64,000 bases of DNA, taken from Bacteroidales bacterium. GTDB taxonomy: Bacteria; Bacteroidota; Bacteroidia; Bacteroidales; JAIOZK01. The stretch lies in contig JAIPBS010000017.1 in assembly GCA_021738625.1 (NCBI GenBank), forward strand, positions 1 through 64,000, in the 5' to 3' direction. The notes beneath the pieces were generated by a model. That model did not search any database. It worked only from the letters and a program-made list of their open reading frames with translations, and was not told the DNA's origin. Position numbers and translations under genes: made by a program. Of the stretch, positions 28,630 through 37,782 are shown piece by piece; the first letter of the stretch is position 1; each line of letters opens with the position of its first letter.

Positions 28630-31365
28630 TCAATTGATTAGGATTTTTTGTGTGGATGTCTTTCCGTTCCTTGTTAAAGTGATCATGTAGGTGCTTTTTC
28701 TCTCATCGCTCAAATCATATTGCTTTGAGGAAAAACCTTTAATGATTTCATCTTCCAGGATGAGCCTGCCCTGCAAATCATAAATTTGAATGCTTGCATT
28801 TTCCATTCCTGTGGTTTCAATGTTGAAAATGCCGCTGGAGGGATTCGGATAAACCGTGATTTGCGGTTTTTCTGATATTTCTTCGACTCCTACCCAGGGA
28901 TTCAATTCGTAATTTGTGGTAAACAAACCCCGGCCATGGGTCGCAGCAAGAACGGTATTGTCGGCCTCACGTAATTTGATCATGTCGATACGCACATTGG
29001 CCAGGCCTTCGATATCGGTTTCCCAGTTGGTGATGGGTTGGTGCAATTCGTTGGTGGACCAAATACCGCATTCGGTGGCCAGCAGAGCCTGTTCCGTATT
29101 TTCCGGATGATAGATGGCCCAGCGGATGGGCATGTCGGGCAGGTTGCCTTCTTTTTCCTGCCAGCTATCGCCTCCGTCGAAGGTTTGCCAAACCGATGAA
29201 ACCCCATAATTTGAAAAGCTTACCAACAAGGTATCCTCAGAACCACCAATGGCCACACAGCTGATGTTGCCCAGCGGGAAATCCGTACTGCCTATCTCTG
29301 TTGTTACGGGATTATCCTGGGCATTTTCAACTTTAAACAATCTTCCTTCGGTGGTGCCTAAAAACAAGGTAGCCGTGCCTTCGGGGGAATATGGCGAATA
29401 CTTTACATGGGAAAACCAGGTAAGCACGCCTGTTTCGGCATTGATTAGTTCGGTGATCTCAAATCCGGTTACATCCGTTACCCTTAGGATATGGTTATGA
29501 TATTGGCCGGAAAAAGTAACGGCATTGGCATAGAGCGTGTTTTCCTTATAATCGTAATCGGCCGGGTTGATAAATATTCCGCTGCTTGATCCGAAATTGT
29601 CCACCTGATTGTTGTTCACAAACAGGTAATAACTATTGTAATAAATTGAAGTGATGAACACATTGGATTGGTCTTTGTCCCAGAAACAATATGCCCCGTC
29701 ACCACCCGAAACCATATCGGTAATAGCCAATGGCGAACCCTTATAGTAAAGGGTTCCGTTGTCCTGTAATCCGCCGATATAGCGGGCCAGGCCGGGGACA
29801 GGGGAAAGGTCGCATGTGTAGAATTGGAGGGTGTTGAAGTTGTTGTTTCTTTCCATGAAGATGGGCTGCTCCTGACCGGCGGTAGCCGTATAGAAAATAC
29901 CCCCGTCGGAGCCGAATACCATTTCGTTGTTATGGCCCGGCCTGTAAACCTGAGCATGTTGGTCGGCGTGCACGTATTCATCGCCTCCGCCCCAATACAT
30001 CAGCGCCCAATCAGAGACGTGGTTCCAGTCTTCGCCGCTGTCGAAAGTATTCCAAACGTCCAATCCTCCCACATAAAGTATATCGGGATTTTGGGGGTTT
30101 ACGGCTCCGGTCATGGCGTGCCAGGCCAGGTTGGCATAGCTGTTGCCGCCCGAAGTGGGTATGGGGATCTCCATCCAGCTTTCTCCTTTGTCGGTACTCT
30201 TAAGGATGTATCTGCCATGGTAGTAATTGAAGCCGGCGCTGTTGGTATATCCTGCCGCCAGCAGGGCATACACAATGTTTTCATCGGAGGGGGCCGGTGC
30301 CATGATCACCCTGCCCGGGACGTAAAATTCCGAATTGTTTTCAATGATATTCACATAGTCATCATAAACGGTCCAATTACCGGATGTTCCCTGATCCGAA
30401 TACAATATGGTGGCGCCGCCGTCGACATTGATGTTTTGAATGGTTCCCACATAAATCCTTCCGTCAGCACCCAGGGCGATGTCGGAAACGGCCCAGGGTA
30501 TATCAAGGCCTTCCATGTCGGGCAGCACCTGTTCCCAGGTGGATCCACCGTTGGTAGAGCGGTACAGCCCGTCGGTAGGTTCGCTTTGATGAACCTGGCC
30601 ATGGTAAGAACCGGAGGCAACCCCGGCATAAATAACGCTTGTCCCGTTTTCATCCCGAACAACGATATCCGTGATGTATTTGAAATCTTCTGTTGATGGC
30701 AACAACTGCCAGTATTCTCCTCCATTGGCGCTTTTATAAATGCCCACACCCACTCCCGAGGATTCCCGGTAGGTGGTAAAAGCGGTTTGCACTTCTCCGG
30801 TGCCCACATAAAAAACATTGGGGCTATTGGGATCGTGGGTAATGCAGCTGATCGACAAGCTGGACCAAAAATCATTCACTGCCATCCATGCCGAACTTTC
30901 ATCGGTAATGTCGTCGTTATACCATAATCCGCCGGTTACTCCTCCGGCCCATACCTTGCTTTGATCGGGGTCGTTGGGATCGAACATGACGGCCCTGGTC
31001 CGTCCACCCATCACGGCCCCAGTGCTTTCCCAGGTCAGCGCATTGATAGATTTGAATTGCTTCCCGAAGTGATCCTGACGGCTTTGTTCGATGGCGACTT
31101 TTAGCCTTTCAACGGGAACCCTTCCGAGGGCAGGGTCGAGTGTGGCGAAGTAATCCTGCCATGCCGCCAGGTCGGGCCGGGTTGGGCCGGGCATGCTTTC
31201 CAGCTCTTCGCTGCTCATGTCGGGAACATTTTTAGCTTCTTCCAAAATAAACTCTGCATATTGCTGCCTGTCGGTTTTTTCTGTGGAAATATCAAATGTA
31301 AATAGCGCTGCTGCTAAAAGCATAGCCGCAACGGTGACCGGGATCAGAATGTTTTTCGTTTTCAT
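28630..31365 (-). CDS. Sortilin/BNR-repeat propeller with T9SS sorting domain
   Basis: This large secreted protein has 911 residues from the preferred start at 31365 (MKTKNILIPVTVAAMLLAAA signal segment). An N-terminal prodomain-like region is followed by many BNR/Asp-box units (for example STNGGSTWEQV, STDKGESWMEI, TFDGGDSWQEK) that build a VPS10/sortilin-type beta-propeller. The C-terminus (ITVYPNPSSGIFNIE, IQIYDLQGRLIL, STQKILIN) is a T9SS type A sorting domain. Such proteins often bind or cut glycans or proteins outside the cell, but no active site can be read here. Confidence 0.88.
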   Translation of the reverse strand: MKTKNILIPVTVAAMLLAAALFTFDISTEKTDRQQYAEFILEEAKNVPDMSSEELESMPGPTRPDLAAWQDYFATLDPALGRVPVERLKVAIEQSRQDHFGKQFKSINALTWESTGAVMGGRTRAVMFDPNDPDQSKVWAGGVTGGLWYNDDITDESSAWMAVNDFWSSLSISCITHDPNSPNVFYVGTGEVQTAFTTYRESSGVGVGIYKSANGGEYWQLLPSTEDFKYITDIVVRDENGTSVIYAGVASGSYHGQVHQSEPTDGLYRSTNGGSTWEQVLPDMEGLDIPWAVSDIALGADGRIYVGTIQNINVDGGATILYSDQGTSGNWTVYDDYVNIIENNSEFYVPGRVIMAPAPSDENIVYALLAAGYTNSAGFNYYHGRYILKSTDKGESWMEIPIPTSGGNSYANLAWHAMTGAVNPQNPDILYVGGLDVWNTFDSGEDWNHVSDWALMYWGGGDEYVHADQHAQVYRPGHNNEMVFGSDGGIFYTATAGQEQPIFMERNNNFNTLQFYTCDLSPVPGLARYIGGLQDNGTLYYKGSPLAITDMVSGGDGAYCFWDKDQSNVFITSIYYNSYYLFVNNNQVDNFGSSSGIFINPADYDYKENTLYANAVTFSGQYHNHILRVTDVTGFEITELINAETGVLTWFSHVKYSPYSPEGTATLFLGTTEGRLFKVENAQDNPVTTEIGSTDFPLGNISCVAIGGSEDTLLVSFSNYGVSSVWQTFDGGDSWQEKEGNLPDMPIRWAIYHPENTEQALLATECGIWSTNELHQPITNWETDIEGLANVRIDMIKLREADNTVLAATHGRGLFTTNYELNPWVGVEEISEKPQITVYPNPSSGIFNIETTGMENASIQIYDLQGRLILEDEIIKGFSSKQYDLSDERKSTYMITLTRNGKTSTQKILIN

Positions 31366-31439
31366 ACCAGATGTAGTTGTTTTCAAAAACAAAGATAATA
31401 TCTTAAAAATACAAGTGGTCATTTCATTGTTTCCTGATC

Positions 31440-31630
31440 ATTGCTGTCCGGTAATTATGAGGAGATTCCTCGCTGCGCTCGGAATGACAAGCTATTTGGA
31501 GAATTCAGAGGGGTTGGGGGTTGGATGGCGGCTTTGCCGCCATCCAACCCCCAACCCCTGCTCAAACCCTTGATAAACTGTCATTCCGAGCGAAAGCGAG
31601 GAATCTATTTGCGTTTAACCGGACAGTAAT
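31440..31630. mobile_element. MITE-like palindromic element, about 190 bp
   Basis: The terminal inverted repeats are ATTGCTGTCCGGTAA at the left and TTTAACCGGACAGTAAT at the right. Inside them a second inverted pair, GATTCCTCGCTGCGCTCGGA at 31464 onward and its near complement ending at 31605, carries the widespread 'CATTCCGAGCG...CGAGGAATC' repeat. The centre is a perfect 23-bp palindrome with a TTT loop at 31510-31558. There is no open frame, so it is non-autonomous. It lies between the divergent sortilin-like and AEC genes. I see no clear target duplication. Confidence 0.75.
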
Positions 31631-31698
31631 CTTTCCAGTCATCGAATCCTGGACAAGTGGAAAAATCCCTACTTTTAATGCCCAAACTGTTTCTGTAA

Positions 31699-32646
31699 AT
31701 GTTTGAGCAGAAAGCCATCGAATCGGTATCCATCCTGATCGTGTTGATCTTTTTGGGTATGTTTTTACGCAAAGCCGGATTATTCAAGGATCAGGACAGC
31801 GGACTGTTTGTCTCAATCATTACCAAAATCACCCTGCCTGCACTGATTTTTCATTCCCTGTCAACCACTGAGTTTTCGTTTGATAAACTGCTTATTGCCC
31901 TGGTGATGATCATTTCCATTGTTTTGTGTGCCTTGATTGTGTGGGGTTTGGGTAGTTTGTTCAAATTATCACGCGCACGCCAGGGAGGCATTATTCTGGC
32001 TTCTTCTTTCCCTAGCTCCGCTTTCCTTGGATATGCACTGGTTGAAGAAATGTTTGCAGGCAATGAAGAGGCCATAGCGGATGCGGCCATAGCCAGCGAG
32101 TTGGGTGTGGGCCTGATGCTGTTCACCTTTGGGGTGTTTATCGCCATCCATTTTGGGAATCAGCCCCATTCAAAAGGATTGCTCAAAAAGGAAATGCTTA
32201 AATTTCTTTATTCTCCCATTTTTATTTCCATCCTTTTGGGCATCGGATTTTCATTTATCAGCTTACCTAAACACAATGTGATGGTAGAGGGGTTTTATAA
32301 AACTTTGCAGATTGTCAGTAATGCAAATACCTTTTTGGTGGCCCTGACGGTTGGTGTGATGCTTCATTTCAAACACCTGAAAAACATACTGGGATTGTTG
32401 CTGATCGTAATCCTTTTAAAATTATTCCTCCAGCCGGTTTTTTCCTATTTGCAAGCGCTTTGGTTTCAAATGGATGAACTCAGTCACCGCATCCTGGTGC
32501 TCGAATCTGCCATGCCCACAGCCGCCATGACCGCCGTGTTTGCCCGCAAATACGGCGATGATGCCGAACTGACTTCCATAGTGGTTGTCGCTTCATTTCT
32601 TACCTCCTGTATAAGTATGATTATGATGCTGTTTGTGCTGAATTGA
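31699..32646 (+). CDS. AEC-family transporter (auxin efflux carrier type)
   Basis: This 315-residue integral membrane protein has about ten hydrophobic helices in two halves, as in the bile-acid/AEC fold. Family marks include the KAGLF segment after helix 1, ITLPALIFHSLS, an ESAMPTAAMTAVFARKYG stretch near the end, and a final short helix. AEC carriers in bacteria move organic acids such as malate or malonate, but the substrate cannot be told. The ATG overlaps the sequence TGTAAATGTTTG, and the MITE lies 68 bp upstream. Confidence 0.88.
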   Translation: MFEQKAIESVSILIVLIFLGMFLRKAGLFKDQDSGLFVSIITKITLPALIFHSLSTTEFSFDKLLIALVMIISIVLCALIVWGLGSLFKLSRARQGGIILASSFPSSAFLGYALVEEMFAGNEEAIADAAIASELGVGLMLFTFGVFIAIHFGNQPHSKGLLKKEMLKFLYSPIFISILLGIGFSFISLPKHNVMVEGFYKTLQIVSNANTFLVALTVGVMLHFKHLKNILGLLLIVILLKLFLQPVFSYLQALWFQMDELSHRILVLESAMPTAAMTAVFARKYGDDAELTSIVVVASFLTSCISMIMMLFVLN

Positions 32647-32671
32647 AAAATATTCTTTTACTTTGTGAATC

Positions 32672-32693
32672 GGTATAACCCGATTACCGACCA
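32672..32693. repeat. Small hairpin ATCGGTA...TACCGA
   Basis: TCGGTA and TACCGA pair around a TAACCCGAT loop between the AEC and HDAC-like genes. The left arm with its flank (GAATCGGTATAAC) matches one terminal repeat of the dispersed 77-bp element and may be a relic of a third copy. Confidence 0.35.
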
Positions 32694-32726
32694 AAATCGA
32701 GTTTATTCCGGGTTAAGGGAAAGGCT

Positions 32727-33611
32727 ATGAAAATATTGTTTAACAAGGAGTTTTTTCTTCACAATGTCGATTGTTCTTTCGAGGGCGCATACAGGATAAA
32801 AGATTTTGCAGATCTTGAAGATAGCTGGTATAGCGGGGAGGAATACCTTTCGCTGGTGCATGAACAGGCTTATATTGATTCCATAAAAGAAGCATGCATG
32901 AAAAATGTTAAGCTGGCCGAGATTAACCTGAACAAAGATAGCTGGCAGGCCGCCATGCTTTCGGTTGGGTTGACCATCCTGGCGTCGGAACAAAATGATT
33001 TTGCCGTGGCCCGTCCGCCCGGCCATCATGCCGAAAGCAACAGGGCAGAGGGTTTTTGTCTGTTCAACAACATTGCAATAGCCACGCAACGTTTGGTAAA
33101 TCAGGGGAAAAGAGTGATGGTTTTTGATTTTGACGCCCATCATGGTAACGGGACACAAAATATTTTTTACGATACCGATAAGGTGCTTTATACTTCTATA
33201 CATCAGGTGTATACTTACCCCATGACAGGCTTTGCCGATGAAAAGGGGGTGGGCGCGGGAGAAAATTACACCATCAATATTCCGCTGGTACCCGGAAGCG
33301 GCAACAAAGAATTTATGTCTGCTTTCGAGAAAATACTTGTTGCCGGCATGGCATTCAACCCCGATGTGGTTGCCGTTTCAGCCGGTTTCGACGGATATAA
33401 AAAAGATCAGATGCTGAGCTTAAGCTATACGCTCAATCTGTTTTTTGATATAGGATTTAAATTGAGAAGAACCTTCCCGAATGTGTTTGCCACCCTGGAG
33501 GGCGGATATCATAAATATATTCGGGAATGTGTTGACCATTTTGTGGAAGGGGTGAACAAAGGAGGAAAGCCCCCGTCCATTAAATGGAACGAGGATATGG
33601 CAATCGGTTAA
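32727..33611 (+). CDS. Histone-deacetylase-family hydrolase
   Basis: This 294-residue zinc hydrolase is of the HDAC/acetylpolyamine amidohydrolase/AcuC superfamily. The catalytic His pair is His100-His101 in RPPGHHAE. Zinc ligands are Asp136 and His138 in FDFDAHHGNGT, and Asp222 in SAGFDGYKKD. The LEGGYH motif near 275 completes the site. In bacteria these enzymes deacetylate polyamines, acetyl-CoA synthetase or other small amides. Which one applies cannot be read from sequence. Confidence 0.93.
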   Translation: MKILFNKEFFLHNVDCSFEGAYRIKDFADLEDSWYSGEEYLSLVHEQAYIDSIKEACMKNVKLAEINLNKDSWQAAMLSVGLTILASEQNDFAVARPPGHHAESNRAEGFCLFNNIAIATQRLVNQGKRVMVFDFDAHHGNGTQNIFYDTDKVLYTSIHQVYTYPMTGFADEKGVGAGENYTINIPLVPGSGNKEFMSAFEKILVAGMAFNPDVVAVSAGFDGYKKDQMLSLSYTLNLFFDIGFKLRRTFPNVFATLEGGYHKYIRECVDHFVEGVNKGGKPPSIKWNEDMAIG

Positions 33612-33635
33612 TGTGATTTATGAAGCTTTTGCATT

Positions 33636-34061
33636 GTGAATTATAATCTGCTTATCATATACCTGACAGGGATCACCGGAATGTGGAAAGCATTGCCGGT
33701 AGGGTTCATTTTACAGGAACACCCGGTTTATATTGCCCTGGCGACAAGCCTGGGCGCCCTCACCTGCGTATTTCTGATTTATTTTTTCGGAAAATATTTC
33801 AGGCGGTTGTTTCAGAGGTTTTATTCAGAGAAGCAGAAAGCCAGAAAAGAAGGGCGGGCCAGGAAAATCCTTGAAAAATACGGTTGCCCAGGTCTGGGTT
33901 TGATCGGCACTTTGTTTCTCGGGCAACCCGTTGTTATGGTGCTGGGAATGATCGTTGTGAAACACAAAGAAAACCTGTTGTTGTGGGTTTCCATTGGAAC
34001 CATTTTCTGGAGCATTTTGCTTACCATCGCCGGTGCATACGGCCTCAAGATATTTGAATGA
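33636..34061 (+). CDS. Putative small multi-drug export (DUF2062-like size) membrane protein
   Basis: This 141-residue protein has about four membrane helices. The second half, EKYGCPGLGLIGTLFLGQPV followed by a long helix and LLLWVSIGTIFWSILLTIAG, resembles the small multi-drug export family (Sm_multidrug_ex), related to the DedA/SNARE-associated fold. A charged cytoplasmic loop lies at about residues 52-80. The start is a GTG at 33636, 24 bp after the HDAC-like gene. The transported substrate is unknown. Confidence 0.7.
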   Translation: MNYNLLIIYLTGITGMWKALPVGFILQEHPVYIALATSLGALTCVFLIYFFGKYFRRLFQRFYSEKQKARKEGRARKILEKYGCPGLGLIGTLFLGQPVVMVLGMIVVKHKENLLLWVSIGTIFWSILLTIAGAYGLKIFE

Positions 34062-34094
34062 AAAAGCACATGACCCCAACAGCCATGTGCTTTT
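34062..34094. terminator. Bidirectional terminator
   Basis: AAAAGCACATG (34062-34072) and CATGTGCTTTT (34084-34094) form an 11-bp stem with an 11-nt loop and A/T tracts on both sides. It lies between convergent genes ending at 34061 and 34118 and should stop transcription both ways. Confidence 0.85.
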
Positions 34095-34117
34095 GAAACT
34101 AAATAGTGTTACCCCGA

Positions 34118-35503
34118 CTATCTTGAAATAATCATCTTCTCCTGTTTCAGGATTTTGTTGTCTTTTTCCAACGTCATGATATAAAGTCCCGTCTCCATAT
34201 TCTCATTCAGGTAAATCCGGTCGTTATATACATTTTTTGATGTGATCAGCTTTCCTGAAAGATCATAAACTTTCAGCAGGGATGTGCCTTCGGGCATACC
34301 TGAAAACTTGATCGGGCTTCCCATTTTGTATGGATTGGCATAACTAACTTCAAGGTTTTCATCATAATTGTTAGCGATGCCGGCGGAAGTATTCTTGTAG
34401 TCCAGCACCATTTGCCATAGCCTGAAATTATACCATTCCTGGAAATATTCGCTCCAGTGTTGCACCAGCTTTTCGATCATATTGCCGTCGGCGTCGTATT
34501 CAAATTCGAGATGCCTGTAGTTGTGCCAGCTTTGCTGCCAGAATCTTTTGTGCTTGAAGGTGGCTTCTGTCAGCAAGTCGTTGGCGTCGTAGGTGAACAG
34601 CCTCATCTCCCTATCTTTCCAGTCGTTGGTGTGCCGGTTCCATTTCTGGAAGAGGTTGGTGGTTCTGTTACCGTTGTCGTCATACTGGAACAGGTTTCTT
34701 GCTGCGTTTGTCCAGATCTGGAGGAAAGGATGCCAATTCTGGCGCCATGCCCCAGCCAGCTGATCAAGGTCATTGAAGAAATAGAGATGCCTGCTTTCTT
34801 TCACCCAGATGCTGTAAAAGGGTTTCCAGTCAAATACCACCCTGGCTTTGATCTGACCTGTGCTGTCGTAGATGTATTTATTGAAATGTTTGCTATTCCA
34901 TTCGGCATGGAAAAGCCTCCAGTACTTAATGGTGTCGGCAAGCAAAGTTTCCGAGTCGTAGGCAAAAAGTCTTTGGTGCCTGTTCACCCAGATACCGGTA
35001 TCAGGCGCCCAGCGCTGTGTTTTTGTTTCAACCAGCTTGTCGAGGTTGTTAAAGGTGTTCAGCCTTTGATGCCAGTTCACCCATTCCTGGTCGATACGAT
35101 GCCAGAGCCGGATGACTTTACCGGTTCTGTTGCCGTTGTTGTCATAGGTGTAGGTGTAGTGAATGCCGTTCACCCAGCCGTTGTTTGGGCTGAGGTATTG
35201 ATAATATTTTTCGGTTACCTGCTCGTTGGCATCGTATATCTTAATGATGCGGCCGCGTACCACCCATTCCTGGTTATGATGGTTCCATTTGTATCCGATA
35301 ATGGTATCGGTGCCTGAATTCCTGCTGATGCTCTGGTAATAGTTTTCTTCGGATAGATTGATTTCCTCGAAGTCTTTCACGATTGTGAGATCGGTTTCTT
35401 CCTGTGAGAGTTTTTCATTTATGATCTCAGGTATTTCGAATTGCTGCGCCCAAAGTCCGCAACTTAGCAAAACAGTTGCTAAAAGGAATGTAATTTTTTT
35501 CAT
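34118..35503 (-). CDS. Trp-rich 31-residue repeat protein with T9SS sorting domain
   Basis: This 461-residue secreted protein has signal peptide ITFLLATVLLSCGLWA. From about residue 70 to 380 there are nine or ten tandem repeats of 30-31 residues. Each starts x-W-x-N, has an R/H-L/N then a Y-D-x-x-G-N or similar turn, and ends in a second Trp. The YDDNGNRT-like turns recall YD/Rhs repeats, so a beta-solenoid is plausible. The final 75 residues (KVYDLSGKLITSKN, TGLYIMTLEKDNKIL) are a T9SS type A sorting domain. I do not know a named family for this repeat. Confidence 0.8.
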   Translation of the reverse strand: MKKITFLLATVLLSCGLWAQQFEIPEIINEKLSQEETDLTIVKDFEEINLSEENYYQSISRNSGTDTIIGYKWNHHNQEWVVRGRIIKIYDANEQVTEKYYQYLSPNNGWVNGIHYTYTYDNNGNRTGKVIRLWHRIDQEWVNWHQRLNTFNNLDKLVETKTQRWAPDTGIWVNRHQRLFAYDSETLLADTIKYWRLFHAEWNSKHFNKYIYDSTGQIKARVVFDWKPFYSIWVKESRHLYFFNDLDQLAGAWRQNWHPFLQIWTNAARNLFQYDDNGNRTTNLFQKWNRHTNDWKDREMRLFTYDANDLLTEATFKHKRFWQQSWHNYRHLEFEYDADGNMIEKLVQHWSEYFQEWYNFRLWQMVLDYKNTSAGIANNYDENLEVSYANPYKMGSPIKFSGMPEGTSLLKVYDLSGKLITSKNVYNDRIYLNENMETGLYIMTLEKDNKILKQEKMIISR

Positions 35504-35575
35504 AGGATATCGAATTTTTTATGTTTGCCCTTTTAGACCTAAAGGTAAGCAAATGGTTTAGTTAGTGGAAAATCT

Positions 35576-35583
35576 TATTTTTG
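35576..35583 (+). promoter_or_regulatory. Possible leaderless -7 box
   Basis: TATTTTTG matches TAnnTTTG and ends only 7 bp before the ATG of the phosphatase gene. If used, the transcript would begin at or next to the start codon. The -33 region is weak. Confidence 0.35.
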
Positions 35584-35590
35584 TTTCCTT

Positions 35591-36070
35591 ATGAAAAAAT
35601 ACAAAGTATTGTTTGTTTGCCTCGGTAACATTTGCCGTTCTCCCAGCGCTGAAGCGGTTTTTAAAGCACTGATTGAAAAGAAGGGAGAGGAGCCGGATTT
35701 TGAGATCGATTCAGCAGGAACATCCGATTATCACGAAGGTGAGCCCGCCGATCAACGCATGCAAAAACATGCCGAAAAAAGAGGCTATAACCTGACAAGC
35801 AACTCGCGCCCTCTCAAAACGGAGGATTTCGACAAGTTCGACTTGATTGTTGCCATGGACGACAACAACTATTATGATCTGAAAGAGAAAGCGCGCAGCC
35901 TTGAGGATGAGAAGAAAATTGTAAAGATGACCGATTTCTCCCGCAAATTTGAATACGATCACGTGCCCGATCCCTATTTCGGCGGATCGGAAGGTTTCGA
36001 GATCGTGCTCGACCTGCTGGAAGACGCCGGCGAAGGTTTATACCATCACATGAAATCAACAAAAAACTAA
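35591..36070 (+). CDS. Low-molecular-weight protein tyrosine phosphatase
   Basis: This 159-residue cytoplasmic phosphatase has the P-loop C-X5-R at residues 10-16 (CLGNICRS), with Cys10 the nucleophile. The general acid Asp is in VPDPYFGG near residue 130. Bacterial members remove phosphate from tyrosine kinases that control exopolysaccharide export, or act in stress responses. No tyrosine kinase or polysaccharide gene is near, and the following gene, 12 bp downstream, is a dipeptidase, so the target is unknown. Confidence 0.94.
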   Translation: MKKYKVLFVCLGNICRSPSAEAVFKALIEKKGEEPDFEIDSAGTSDYHEGEPADQRMQKHAEKRGYNLTSNSRPLKTEDFDKFDLIVAMDDNNYYDLKEKARSLEDEKKIVKMTDFSRKFEYDHVPDPYFGGSEGFEIVLDLLEDAGEGLYHHMKSTKN

Positions 36071-36082
36071 AAGTCATATAAG

Positions 36083-37720
36083 ATGAATAAGAAAATCATT
36101 GCGGGACTTGTCCTGACACTATTCATGAGTTTTCCCGTTTATGCCTGCACGGTAATCGTTGCAGGTAAAAAAGCCACCAAAGACGGTTCCGTGATCGTAT
36201 CCCATTCCGATGCGGGCCCCGATTGCCGGGTGCATATTGTTCCCGGTCAAAAATTTAAGGAAGGCGCCCTTTGCCCGGTTTACTGGGGTATGGTTGAATC
36301 GGGCAGGCCGCTGGGCGATTACGGCGACACCCTGGGCTTCATCCCGCAGGTGCGCGAAACCTATACTTATTTTCAATCGGCCTACCCGCAGATGAACGAG
36401 CATCAACTGGCCATAGCCGAAAGCACCACCAGCCAGCGCGAAGAACTGAAGCTCGACCTGGAAAGTTGCAAGCAGATCATGACCATCGAACAGGCCCAGG
36501 CCTTCGCACTGCAAAGATGCAAGACCGCCCGCGAGGCCCTCGACCTGATCACCTACCTGCTCGAAACTTACGGTTTCCGGCCTTCCTGCGTGGGTGAATC
36601 GGAAGACCTGGTGATCGCCGATCCAAACGAAGCCTGGGTGCTGGAAGTGTTCAGCGTGGGCAACGGCTGGGAGCCCGAAAGCGGCAAGCCGGGCGCCATC
36701 TGGGCTGCGCAGCGCGTACCCGACGATCATGTGCTGATGATCCCCAACTGGAGCATCATCAGGGAAATCCATATTGAAGACACTGCCAATTTCAGGGCCT
36801 CCTCCAACTATATGCAGGAAGCCATCGACCGGGGGTGGTACGATACGGAGAGCGGCAAAGCGTTTATCTGGCAGGATGTGTATTCGCCCCTGCCCAGGGA
36901 ATGGGCCACCAGCCGGTTCTGGTTGTTCTACAGTCAGGTTGCGCCAAATCTGAAAGAATGGCCCGACCGCAACACCAAAGATCCTTTTGCCGGTGACGAG
37001 CAATACATTCAATATGTGGAGCCTTTGTCGATCTATCCTTTTTCGGTGAAACCGGAAGAAAAGATCAGCGTGCAGGATGTAATGGATTTTCAGCGTTCCA
37101 CTTTCGAGGGCACCATATATGACAAGGAAAATGCACCGGTCTGGTACTATCCGAACGACAAGGGAGAGCTTGTGAAAAGCGCCCATGCCACGCCTTTCCC
37201 CACCAAAGATATGCGAAAGGTTTTGGGCATCAACATGCGTCGCAATGTGGCCCGTGCACGGGGCGAGTACGGTATGATCGCCCAGCTGCGCTCCTGGCTG
37301 CCGGACGCCCTTGGCGGGATTTACTGGTTATATGTGGACAATGCCTACACCAGCGCCTATGTGCCCATGTACGCCGGCGTCACCGAATTGGATGAAAGTT
37401 TTAAGACTTATGATCCCAACGAGTTCAGCGACAACTCCTACCGCTGGGCCGTCGATTTTGTGGATAACCTCCTGTACCTGCGCTGGCAGGATGCCGTGAA
37501 GGATTTACATGAAGCCCGTGATCCCATGGAGCAGGCCTTTTTTGATGAACAGGAAAAAGTTGATCAAAACTTTATGAAATTGTATGAAAAGAAACCTGAG
37601 AAAGCCATTCAATATTTAACTGAACTGACCATCGAACGGCAACGGCAGGCCCTGAAGCTGTTCCAGGGCCTCAGGATCAAACTGATCACGAAGTATACGA
37701 ATAATAAGCAGGGGATCTAA
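36083..37720 (+). CDS. C69-family dipeptidase
   Basis: This 545-residue secreted N-terminal-nucleophile hydrolase has a signal peptide that would be cut before Cys22 (FPVYA|CTVIVAGKKATKDGS). The freed Cys is the catalytic nucleophile of peptidase family C69. Other conserved pieces are SHSDAGPDCR, EDLVIADPNEAWVLEVF and the DVMDFQRSTFEGT region. It would split dipeptides in the periplasm, feeding amino acids such as aspartate to the cell. Likely co-transcribed with the phosphatase. Confidence 0.92.
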   Translation: MNKKIIAGLVLTLFMSFPVYACTVIVAGKKATKDGSVIVSHSDAGPDCRVHIVPGQKFKEGALCPVYWGMVESGRPLGDYGDTLGFIPQVRETYTYFQSAYPQMNEHQLAIAESTTSQREELKLDLESCKQIMTIEQAQAFALQRCKTAREALDLITYLLETYGFRPSCVGESEDLVIADPNEAWVLEVFSVGNGWEPESGKPGAIWAAQRVPDDHVLMIPNWSIIREIHIEDTANFRASSNYMQEAIDRGWYDTESGKAFIWQDVYSPLPREWATSRFWLFYSQVAPNLKEWPDRNTKDPFAGDEQYIQYVEPLSIYPFSVKPEEKISVQDVMDFQRSTFEGTIYDKENAPVWYYPNDKGELVKSAHATPFPTKDMRKVLGINMRRNVARARGEYGMIAQLRSWLPDALGGIYWLYVDNAYTSAYVPMYAGVTELDESFKTYDPNEFSDNSYRWAVDFVDNLLYLRWQDAVKDLHEARDPMEQAFFDEQEKVDQNFMKLYEKKPEKAIQYLTELTIERQRQALKLFQGLRIKLITKYTNNKQGI

Positions 37721-37730
37721 AACAAAACCC

Positions 37731-37762
37731 GCCCGCCATGGGTGTAAGCAGGACCGGCGGGC
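37731..37762. terminator. GC-rich hairpin between convergent genes
   Basis: GCCCGCC (37731-37737) and GGCGGGC (37756-37762) form a 7-bp stem with an 18-nt loop. No T-tract follows, so termination is only possible, not certain. Confidence 0.4.
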
Positions 37763-37782
37763 AGGTTCATGAGGTCAAGGTA

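Noticed and set aside
29824-30696. 290-residue + strand open frame
   Set aside because: It is antisense to the BNR-repeat region of the sortilin-like protein.
34457-35317. 286-residue + strand open frame
   Set aside because: It is the complement of the Trp-rich repeats; its regular Val/Phe pattern mirrors the real repeat on the other strand.
36119-37186. 355-residue minus-strand open frame
   Set aside because: It is antisense to the C69 dipeptidase, which has a clear signal peptide and catalytic Cys.
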